This document shows, one piece after another, positions 57,298-64,000 of a stretch of DNA of 64,000 nt. Within the stretch, counting starts at the first letter, position 1. Each line of letters starts with the position of its first letter. Under the pieces are notes generated by a model. It made no database searches. It saw only the letters and a program-made list of their open reading frames with translations, and was not told the origin of the DNA. A program made the translations under genes and the position numbers. Source of the DNA: Pseudohongiella nitratireducens (GTDB lineage: Bacteria; Pseudomonadota; Gammaproteobacteria; Pseudomonadales; Pseudohongiellaceae); contig NZ_LWHM01000033.1 of NCBI RefSeq assembly GCF_001642735.1, positions 1 through 64,000 on the forward strand, given 5' to 3'.

Positions 57298-58650
57298 ATG
57301 AAGGAAAAAGACGATCGTTCGACACATTACGACGAAGGTAGCCTCACTCTATCAGGTACGGTGATGCTCGGGACTGGGGTGATGATCGGGGCGGGAATAT
57401 TCGCGCTAACCGGTCAAATGGCAGAGATGACTGGTGCATTGTTCCCATTGGCATTTCTCTCGGCCGCAATCATCGTTGGTTTCAGCGCTTACTCTTACAT
57501 CAAAATATCCAATGCCTACCCATCAGCAGGGGGTATTGGCATGTATTTGCATAAGGCCTATGGCGATCGGTTGCCCACTGCATTTAATGCACTACTTATG
57601 TATTTTTCGATGGTCATCGCTCAGAGCTTTCTCGCGCGTACGTTCGGTTCCTACACCATGCAATTGTTTGGCGGTGACCCATCAGGACAAATGACGCCTA
57701 TACTCGGCGTCTCCCTAATCTTGGCGGCGTTCATTGTGAACCTGCTGGGTAATCGGCTGATTCAAGGAGTTGCAGGATTCATCGGTCTACTGAAAATTGG
57801 CGGCATTCTGATTATTGGCCTCGTCGGAATCTGGTTGGCTGATGGCCTGGCGGTGGACTTTGACCAGGTAAGCGAGACCGGTTCAACCAGTAATTTTCTC
57901 GGCGCCACGGCTCTGGGGATTCTGGCATTCAAAGGCTTTACCACCATTACCAATAGTGGTTCCGAGGTGGTCGATCCACACCGCAATGTTGGTCGCGCCA
58001 TTGTTATTTCGATTGCTGCCTGTGTCGTCATCTATACATTGGTTGGTTTTGCGGTGGCCAGCAACCTCTCACTCAGTGAGATTATCGAAACCCGTGATTA
58101 TTCCCTGGCTGCAGCCGCTCGACCCGCACTCGGTGAGTATGGCGTGTGGTTCACTGTTGCGATTGCCATGCTTGCGACGGCGGGTGGGATTCTTGCCAGT
58201 GTTTTTGCGGTCTCCAGGATGCTCGCGATGCTAACAGAGATGAAGTTGGTGCCTCACCGACACTTCGGTATGCCTGGCAGCATTCAGAAACATACATTGG
58301 TATACACCGTGGTACTCGGTCTTGTGCTCACAGCGTTTTTTGATCTTTCCCGTATAGCAGCACTTGGCATCGTTTTCTATCTAGTGATGGATATCGCCAT
58401 TCATTGGGGTGTTCTGCGCTACTTGTTGGACGATGTTAAAGCTAAAAGCTGGGTTCCCGTCACTGCGATTATATTAGATTTGCTTGCACTAAGCGGGTTT
58501 GTTTGGGTGAAGTTGAATTCAGACCCATTTGTGTTGGGTGTGGCCGTTGTCACAATGATGCTAATCGCTATCGGCGAGCAACTATTTCTGGGATCTAAAA
58601 AACGAAAGCAGGTTGTGCACCTGAGTCAGGATAATGAACATCACCATTAA
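57298..58650 (+). CDS. APC-superfamily permease, copy 3
   Basis: A 450-residue intact protein with about 12 helices. GTGVMIGAGIFALTGQMAEM in helix I; GFTTITNSGSEVVDPHRNVG after helix V; a His tail DNEHHH. Start ATG at 57298 with AGGAG 8 bp upstream. Compared with copy 1 it differs mainly in the region after helix V and near the C-terminus. Its next gene is the AMP-phosphorylase-like operon rather than the small membrane protein found with copies 1 and 2. Confidence 0.87.
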   Translation: MKEKDDRSTHYDEGSLTLSGTVMLGTGVMIGAGIFALTGQMAEMTGALFPLAFLSAAIIVGFSAYSYIKISNAYPSAGGIGMYLHKAYGDRLPTAFNALLMYFSMVIAQSFLARTFGSYTMQLFGGDPSGQMTPILGVSLILAAFIVNLLGNRLIQGVAGFIGLLKIGGILIIGLVGIWLADGLAVDFDQVSETGSTSNFLGATALGILAFKGFTTITNSGSEVVDPHRNVGRAIVISIAACVVIYTLVGFAVASNLSLSEIIETRDYSLAAAARPALGEYGVWFTVAIAMLATAGGILASVFAVSRMLAMLTEMKLVPHRHFGMPGSIQKHTLVYTVVLGLVLTAFFDLSRIAALGIVFYLVMDIAIHWGVLRYLLDDVKAKSWVPVTAIILDLLALSGFVWVKLNSDPFVLGVAVVTMMLIAIGEQLFLGSKKRKQVVHLSQDNEHHH

Positions 58651-58724
58651 AAATGGTGGTGGAGAAAGCCTGCTGGCCACTGAAAGAAAGGCAATGGCTA
58701 AATTTTGTTGTTCAGGAAATGCTA

Positions 58725-60233
58725 ATGGATCAAATTAACACACTTAAGGTGATCGACATGGGCATCGACACCCACCAGGAACCGGTGGTGTATATGCGCA
58801 GTGATTGTCACATCTGCCGCTCTGAAGGTTTCACTGCCAACAGCCGTGTCATGCTGCGGTACGGGGAAAACAGCGTTATCGCCACGCTGAATGTGGTGGA
58901 CGAACAGGTACTGAGTTCCGGGAGTGCAGGGTTGTCTAAAAGTGCCATGCAGCGCTTGGACGTCGATGATGGCGCCGCGGTTAGTGTCGACCACGCACCG
59001 GTAGTGACATCACTTGCCGCCGTGCGCAAAAAAATCTTTGGACACAAACTCAGTGATCAAGAGATTACCGCTATTGTCGAGGACATCGGCGACCACCGCT
59101 ATTCGGATATCGAAATCGCCAGCTTCCTCAGTGTGTGCGCGGGTAGCCGTTTAGACGTAGATGAAATCATCAGTCTCACCCAGGCCATGGTGGCCTGTGG
59201 TAAGCGGCTGAACTGGCCAGACGAAGCCATGGTTCTTGATAAACACTGCATCGGTGGGCTGCCGGGCAACCGCACCACACCGCTCGTGGTGTCCATTGTC
59301 AGCGCTGTGGGACTCACCATCCCTAAAACCTCGTCGCGGGCGATCACCTCTCCTGCCGGTACTGCGGATACCATGGAGGCATTGACTACCGTCAATCTGG
59401 AGCTCAATGAGATTCAACGCGTAGTGGCTGAAACCCATGCCTGTCTTGTTTGGGGTGGAGCTGTCAACCTGAGTCCTGCCGACGATTTGTTGATTCGCAT
59501 TGAACGGGCCCTGGATTTGGATGGTGAAGGGCAGTTGATCGCCTCGGTTTTATCTAAAAAAATCGCTGCTGGTTCCACGCATGCGGTGATAGACATTCCC
59601 GTTGGCCCTACCGCTAAGGTGCGTTCGCAAAAAGACGCCGAGCGGCTCTCCTCACTTTTTACCCAGGTGGGAGCTGCCTGTGGTATTCAAATTCGCTGCC
59701 TTATTACGGATGGTAGCCAACCGGTTGGGCTTGGTATCGGCCCAGTAGAAGAGGCGCGGGATGTGCTGGCGGTATTGCAGTGCGAGGAAAATGCACCGCA
59801 GGATCTTCGGGAGCGAGCCTTGTTTCTGGCTGCACATCTGTTTTCACTTGCTTATCAAGAGCGTTATGAACAAGGGCTGGAAAGAGCAATCGCGATTTTG
59901 GATGAAGGTAAAGCCTGGCAGCAGTTCCAGCGCATTTTGGCCGCGCAGGGTGGGATGAAAGCCCTGCCTGACGCCAGCTACCAACATACCGAAGCGGCCA
60001 CAGCAGCGGGCACACTTACCGCTATTGACAATCGTCAACTCGCGCGTCTGGCGAAGCTGGCAGGTGCTCCGGCGACAGCAGCTGCGGGGTTACGTCTTCA
60101 TACCTGCGTCGGCGACAAGATCACTGTCGGACAACCTTTATTTACGCTCTGTTCCGATACGATCGGAGAGCAACAATATGCGATGGATTTTTATCGCCAA
60201 TCGACAATTTTTATGATCGAGAAGGAACGATGA
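58725..60233 (+). CDS. AMP-phosphorylase-like (type 2 thymidine phosphorylase) enzyme
   Basis: A 502-residue protein; the ATG at 58725 (MDQINTLKVIDMGIDTHQEP) follows CAGGAA. It has the extra N-terminal beta-barrel domain (about residues 1-85) seen in archaeal AMP phosphorylases, then AVRKKIFGHKLSDQEITAIV, and the phosphate/nucleoside loop LDKHCIGGLPGNRTTPLVVS with SSRAITSPAGTADTMEALTT. These features match AMP phosphorylase (NMP + phosphate to base + ribose-1,5-bisphosphate) more than classic thymidine phosphorylase. The stop overlaps the PRPP synthetase start, which supports a ribose-phosphate pathway. Activity on AMP is inferred, not shown. Confidence 0.82.
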   Translation: MDQINTLKVIDMGIDTHQEPVVYMRSDCHICRSEGFTANSRVMLRYGENSVIATLNVVDEQVLSSGSAGLSKSAMQRLDVDDGAAVSVDHAPVVTSLAAVRKKIFGHKLSDQEITAIVEDIGDHRYSDIEIASFLSVCAGSRLDVDEIISLTQAMVACGKRLNWPDEAMVLDKHCIGGLPGNRTTPLVVSIVSAVGLTIPKTSSRAITSPAGTADTMEALTTVNLELNEIQRVVAETHACLVWGGAVNLSPADDLLIRIERALDLDGEGQLIASVLSKKIAAGSTHAVIDIPVGPTAKVRSQKDAERLSSLFTQVGAACGIQIRCLITDGSQPVGLGIGPVEEARDVLAVLQCEENAPQDLRERALFLAAHLFSLAYQERYEQGLERAIAILDEGKAWQQFQRILAAQGGMKALPDASYQHTEAATAAGTLTAIDNRQLARLAKLAGAPATAAAGLRLHTCVGDKITVGQPLFTLCSDTIGEQQYAMDFYRQSTIFMIEKER

Positions 60234-61156
60234 GCGAGGCGATGGCAGTGAACAATAAACCTCCGTTGATGTTTTCCCTAAACAATCATCCGTTGGTTGA
60301 GTCACTCAGTAAAGCGATTGGTGGTCAACCTGGCGAATTTAACGCTCGGCAGTTTCCCGATGGGGAGTCCTATCTGCGTATTCAATCTGATGTAGAAAAT
60401 CGCGCCTGTATTGTTCTGGCTGACCTGTCACACCCCAACACCAAATATCTGCCGTTGTTGTTTTTATTGGAAACACTGCGGGAGCTGGGAGCGTCGCAAG
60501 TGGGGTTAGTGGTGCCTTACCTCAGTTATATGCGTCAGGATCGCCGTTTTGTTGATGGGGAAGCGGTTACTTCACGTATTTTTGCCAAGTCCCTTTCTCA
60601 ACATGCTGATTGGCTGGTTACGGTCGATCCACATTTGCATCGCTATCATTCCCTGGATGAAATCTATTCCATACCCAGTCGTGTTGTGCAAGGGGCTCCG
60701 GCATTAGCGCACTGGCTCAAAACGCAAAGCAACCTACTGTTGGTTGGGCCGGACAGCGAGAGTGAGCAATGGGTTGCTGAGATTGCTGCCTTTAGTCAAC
60801 ACCCTTTTGTGATTGGAGAAAAACAGCGCTTCGGGGATCGCCAAGTCGAAGTCATGCTGCCCGACATCAACGAATTCAAAGATAGAACGGCAGTGATTAT
60901 CGATGATGTTATCTCCAGCGGGCAAACAATTCTGGAATGCGTTAAAACACTTCGGCTCAAAGGTATCGGCAACATTCAGTGTGTGGCGGTACACGGTATA
61001 TTTGCCGATCACTCCGATAAAACCTTACTTGCCTCCGGCCTAAGCCAGCTGGTCACGTCCAATACTATCCCCCATTCTTCCAATGTTATTGATATCACGT
61101 CGCAACTGATTGAGCCCGTTATCAGTATGCTTAAAATGCCAGGACAATCATTATGA
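60230..61156 (+). CDS. prs: Ribose-phosphate pyrophosphokinase (PRPP synthetase)
   Basis: A 308-residue enzyme. Motifs: ARQFPDGESYLRIQSD, PYLSYMRQDRRFVDGEAVTS (ATP loop, RQD), VDPHLHRYHSLDEIYSIPS (Mg/His), and the PRPP loop VIIDDVISSGQTILE, which has SSG where common forms have TGG. It makes or uses PRPP from ribose phosphates and ATP. It is an accessory copy beside a nucleotide phosphorylase; the divergent PRPP loop suggests a specialised substrate range. Its end overlaps the hydrolase start; a C-terminal fragment of a copy is at 23353. Confidence 0.9.
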   Translation: MSEAMAVNNKPPLMFSLNNHPLVESLSKAIGGQPGEFNARQFPDGESYLRIQSDVENRACIVLADLSHPNTKYLPLLFLLETLRELGASQVGLVVPYLSYMRQDRRFVDGEAVTSRIFAKSLSQHADWLVTVDPHLHRYHSLDEIYSIPSRVVQGAPALAHWLKTQSNLLLVGPDSESEQWVAEIAAFSQHPFVIGEKQRFGDRQVEVMLPDINEFKDRTAVIIDDVISSGQTILECVKTLRLKGIGNIQCVAVHGIFADHSDKTLLASGLSQLVTSNTIPHSSNVIDITSQLIEPVISMLKMPGQSL

Positions 61157-62508
61157 AAATCACCTTTATCGGTGGTACCGAGACTGTTACCGGTTCAAAA
61201 TTTCTGCTGGAAACAGACACGACAACAGTCTTAGTCGATTGCGGTTTGTTCCAGGGTTACAAATGGCTGCGGGAACGCAACTGGCAAACTTTGCCTCTGG
61301 ACATCGATAAGCTGGATGCGGTACTGCTCACCCACGCACATCTGGATCACTCCGGTTATATTCCGGTGCTATACAAGCGCGGCTTTCGCGGCCCGGTGTT
61401 TACCCATCACGCCACTAAGGCCCTGTGTCAGATTTTATTGGCCGACAGCGGCCATATCCAGGAGGAAGACGCCAAGTATTACAGCAAACATAAATTGGGC
61501 AAGCACGCGCACCCTGAGCCGCTTTACGACCGTCAAACGGCGGAAGCCAGCATGACGCTATTTCAGTCTGTGGAGTTTGATGAACAGATCGAGGTTGGGG
61601 ATATCCGCTTTTATCTGCAGCCCGCCGGGCATATTCTCGGCGCCGCCAGCATTATCGTTGAAGCGGAAGGGAAACGAATCGGCTTTTCTGGTGATGTCGG
61701 TCGCTTCGATGATGTGCTAATGACCCCCCCTCGACCATTGCCGGAGCTGGATCTGCTGTTGATGGAGTCCACCTACGGCAACCGCCGGCACGACACCCAA
61801 GATCCGTTTCAGCAGTTGGCGGAAATTGTTAACCGTGTCGCCAAAAGCGGCGGCGTGCTGCTAGTCCCGGCCTTTGCGGTAGGGCGGGCGCAGGCCTTGC
61901 AACATCTGTTGGCGACCCTGATGGATCAGGGCGATATCCCCAAAATGCCCATCTATCTCGACAGCCCCATGGCGATCAAAGTATCGGATATTTTCTGCCA
62001 GTTCAGTGATCAGCACCGGTTGAGTCACGAGCAATGCTACCGCCTATGCGATGGCGTGACCTATACCCGCACGGTGGACGAATCGAAGGCGATTGCCGGA
62101 CAGGCTTTCCCCCATATTGTTATCGCTGGCAGCGGCATGGCTACCGGGGGTCGTATTCTCCACCACTTCAAACGCCTGTTAGGCAGTTCTAAAACCACGG
62201 TACTGTTTACCGGTTATCAGGCGGGCGGCACTCGCGGCGCAAAAATGCTGGAGGGTGTTGATGGGGTTAAAATCCACGGAGGCTGGGTACCGTTGAGAGC
62301 CACTGTCAAAGTCATCTCCGGTTTGTCGGGGCACGCAGACTACCTCGAACTGACCCAGTGGTTACAGCAGTCAGCGCTGACCGATACTACTCGAATTCAA
62401 CTGATTCACGGTGACCCGGAAGCCCTTGAAGGTATGCGGGTGCACTTGCAGGAGCACACCGCGTTTGCGGTGAATGTCGCGGGCTATCGTGACATTTTGC
62501 GCCTGTAA
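61153..62508 (+). CDS. Beta-CASP metallo-beta-lactamase-fold hydrolase, copy 2
   Basis: A 451-residue paralogue of the protein at 23539. Zn motif LLTHAHLDHSGYIPVLYKRG; GHILGAASIIVEAEGKRIGF; MPIYLDSPMAIKVSDIFCQF; AGSGMATGGRILHHFKRLLG; RMMBL end LSGLSGHADYLELTQWLQ. It overlaps prs by ATGA. The fixed order phosphorylase-prs-hydrolase suggests one pathway: RNA or oligonucleotide breakdown (hydrolase) feeding nucleotides to the phosphorylase and ribose phosphate onward. That is inference. Confidence 0.87.
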   Translation: MKITFIGGTETVTGSKFLLETDTTTVLVDCGLFQGYKWLRERNWQTLPLDIDKLDAVLLTHAHLDHSGYIPVLYKRGFRGPVFTHHATKALCQILLADSGHIQEEDAKYYSKHKLGKHAHPEPLYDRQTAEASMTLFQSVEFDEQIEVGDIRFYLQPAGHILGAASIIVEAEGKRIGFSGDVGRFDDVLMTPPRPLPELDLLLMESTYGNRRHDTQDPFQQLAEIVNRVAKSGGVLLVPAFAVGRAQALQHLLATLMDQGDIPKMPIYLDSPMAIKVSDIFCQFSDQHRLSHEQCYRLCDGVTYTRTVDESKAIAGQAFPHIVIAGSGMATGGRILHHFKRLLGSSKTTVLFTGYQAGGTRGAKMLEGVDGVKIHGGWVPLRATVKVISGLSGHADYLELTQWLQQSALTDTTRIQLIHGDPEALEGMRVHLQEHTAFAVNVAGYRDILRL

Positions 62509-62530
62509 TCGAAGAGATAATCCGCAAATC

Positions 62531-62698
62531 ATGGAGGTGATAGTCGATCAACACCAGCAGGTGATTGAACTGTATCGCTATCTCGCCTCCAGGGCGGAGA
62601 TCTCCTCTGCCAAAGAGTTGATGGAATCACTCCGATCGCTGGAGGAGCACGAAATGATGCGTATGGCGCAGTCTGCCAACCGGTTCGGGGATTTGTAG
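62531..62698 (+). pseudogene. Helical-protein C-terminal fragment (paralogue of 18250-18708)
   Basis: 55 codons from ATG at 62531: EVIVDQHQQVIELYRYLASR, ISSAKELMESLRSLEEHEMM and ANRFGDL. They align with the last third of the protein at 18250 (EVIDFHEQVIELYRTLLRKA, LLLDMEENETKLLVRQLG). The two upstream helices are missing. It could be expressed with the operon but lacks most of the bundle. Confidence 0.6.
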
Positions 62699-62745
62699 AG
62701 ACACTAATTTCTCACAGATACACCACCATAAACGGAGGAATAATC

Positions 62746-63009
62746 ATGACACTTAATGCGTTCAAATTCGGGATGGCCAGCGCGATTACCGCGGCGATAC
62801 TGTGGCTGGCTTGCAGTCTGCTGGTGATGTTAATGCCTTCCATGATGTTGTCCATGTCCGGAGAAATGGTGCATATGCAACTGAATGAGATGGGTTGGCA
62901 CTTGACTCTCACTGGTGTCGTTATCGGGCTGGTGGCCTGGTTCGTGGTAGCGGGTATCGCCGGGTGGTTGCTGGCGGCCATTTATAACCGCTTGCAGTCA
63001 TCCGACTGA
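62746..63009 (+). CDS. DUF5676-like small membrane protein, third type
   Basis: An 87-residue protein with two helices (ITAAILWLACSLLVMLMP and HLTLTGVVIGLVAWFVVAGI-AGWLLAAIYNRL) and a Met/His loop (SMMLSMSGEMVHMQLNEMGW). Start ATG at 62746 after CGGAGGAA. It resembles the DUF5676 group more typically than the proteins at 21329 and 46773. Function unknown; the Met/His loop may face the periplasm. It lies in the same direction between the operon and acetate kinase. Confidence 0.7.
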   Translation: MTLNAFKFGMASAITAAILWLACSLLVMLMPSMMLSMSGEMVHMQLNEMGWHLTLTGVVIGLVAWFVVAGIAGWLLAAIYNRLQSSD

Positions 63010-63020
63010 TTATCCAGCTG

Positions 63021-64000
63021 ATGAGCAGTTTGCCGCGCTATGACAAACCGGTTCTGTTGGTGTTGAATCCGGGTAGTTCATCCATCAAGTGGAGCACGCA
63101 TAACGTCTCGGCGCTTGAATATGCGGGTGCAACGGAGCCTGTTGCTATTGGGCAAGCAGGTGTCGGCCAATCAGCTGCGCAGACTTATCCTGGCGCGCCC
63201 CCTTGGCTGATCGATGTGCTGACAAATCATGCTGTTCGCGCGGTGATTATCAGAGTCGTACACGGGGGCTCTGAATATCATAAACCTATACCCATCAACG
63301 ACGATAATTTTCGGCAACTGCAAACCCTGATACCACTGGCGCCACTGCACAATAAGGCGGCCATTGAACTGATTGAGCAGCTTCGGAATACCCGATTTTC
63401 CATTCCCGTTTTTGCGATTTTCGATAGTGAGTTTTTCAGCGACCTGCCGGTGCTGTCACAGATTTATGGACTATCCGTCGCACTCACTGAGAAATATCGA
63501 TTACGCCGTTACGGGTTTCACGGTTTTGCTCATGAGTCCATGGTCAAACAGTGGGAGACAGTGAATCCCGATATCGAACACTACACCCTGGTGACTGCGC
63601 AACTGGGAAGCGGCTGTTCCATGGCTGCCATCCGCGATGGCAAACCAGTCGATACCACCATGGGCTTTACGCCCAATGAAGGGTTGTTGATGCGCACGCG
63701 CAGCGGAGATATCGATCCCGGATTGCTGACTTGGTTGCAGCGGCAGGAGGGTTGGACGCCCGAGGATACCGACAGGGTTCTCAATTGCGAATCCGGCTGG
63801 CGGGGTTTGTCCGGCGGAATCGATAACATGGCGGATTTGTTTGCGAGCGAACAGTTTCAACACCAGCTGGCGTTTGATTTTTTCCGTTATCGATTCCAGA
63901 AAACACTGGGCGCGTATTTCGCCATTCTGGGCGGGCTGGACGGTATCGTGCTTAGCGGCGGTATTGCGGAAAACAACGTCGATATTTGCTGCCGCTTGTT
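63021..64000 (+). CDS. ackA: Acetate kinase, 3' end outside the window
   Basis: An open frame of 326 codons from ATG at 63021 to the window edge. The start LLVLNPGSSSIKWSTHN (phosphate 1), VVHGG near residue 83, RRYGFHGFAHESMVKQW, TAQLGSGCSMAAIRDGKPVD, TMGFTPNEGLLMRTRSGDID-PGLLTWL, and LSGGIAENN at the end are the acetate/propionate kinase blocks in order. It converts acetyl phosphate and ADP to acetate and ATP. Next to ribose-phosphate genes it would fit a phosphoketolase route that ends in acetate; the phosphoketolase itself, if present, is beyond the window. Confidence 0.92.
   Translation, partial: MSSLPRYDKPVLLVLNPGSSSIKWSTHNVSALEYAGATEPVAIGQAGVGQSAAQTYPGAPPWLIDVLTNHAVRAVIIRVVHGGSEYHKPIPINDDNFRQLQTLIPLAPLHNKAAIELIEQLRNTRFSIPVFAIFDSEFFSDLPVLSQIYGLSVALTEKYRLRRYGFHGFAHESMVKQWETVNPDIEHYTLVTAQLGSGCSMAAIRDGKPVDTTMGFTPNEGLLMRTRSGDIDPGLLTWLQRQEGWTPEDTDRVLNCESGWRGLSGGIDNMADLFASEQFQHQLAFDFFRYRFQKTLGAYFAILGGLDGIVLSGGIAENNVDICCRL

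Overview
The window is an accessory (genomic island or plasmid-like) region of a gammaproteobacterium, probably a marine or halotolerant one. The evidence is Gram-negative RND and outer-membrane efflux parts, a periplasmic CopABCD system, a BCCT osmolyte transporter, and an ISPpu12-like and a Tn4651-like mobile element. The genus cannot be fixed from sequence alone. Almost everything concerns metal (Cu, Zn/Cd/Co, Pb) handling, small-molecule export, or mobile DNA. No rRNA, tRNA or CRISPR array was seen.

Layout. 1-2340: right-hand part of an ISPpu12-like ISL3 element (merR, CDF-like transporter, frameshifted lspA, amber-interrupted transposase). 2346-2655: shattered C-terminus of a flavin disulfide reductase. 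2763-8606: czcCBA-type RND efflux operon. 8640-9840: a gene graveyard (ZIP permease, CYP152-type P450, CaCA antiporter fragments). 10066-16460: copRS, divergent from copABCD. 16559-21610: APC permease, small membrane proteins, an ATP-grasp protein and a DUF5676-like protein. 21764-43521: an ABC exporter operon split by an 18.6-kb Tn4651-like Tn3-family transposon (22594-41208). Its cargo includes a paralogous, intact HlyD-ABC-permease-permease operon, a beta-CASP metallo-hydrolase, an APC permease broken by an IS5-family element, and a copper-ATPase fragment next to an IS481-family element. 43713-48083: PPK2, BCCT, DUF5676-like and EamA genes. 48194-48764: two decayed genes of a copper cluster. 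49195-57186: a glutaredoxin-MauE protein, then a MerR-controlled copper operon (HMA protein, P1B ATPase, cupredoxin, PII-like protein, His- and Met-rich proteins, two paralogous small proteins). 57298-64000: APC permease, then an overlapping operon of AMP-phosphorylase-like enzyme, PRPP synthetase and beta-CASP hydrolase, and finally acetate kinase, cut by the window edge.

How it works together. Copper is handled by CopABCD in the periplasm and by the P1B ATPase at the inner membrane. Divalent cations go out through CzcCBA. The same accessory gene set (APC permease, about 75-aa membrane protein, small 'HCC' protein, ATP-grasp protein, beta-CASP hydrolase, double-NBD ABC exporter, copper ATPase) occurs two or more times, inside and outside the transposon, with one set usually intact and the other decayed. 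A shared palindrome, ATTACA-N4-TGTAAT, lies beside copR/copA, upstream of the glutaredoxin-MauE gene, and within an orphan 42-bp perfect palindrome near 50780. This suggests a CopR-type regulon across the island.
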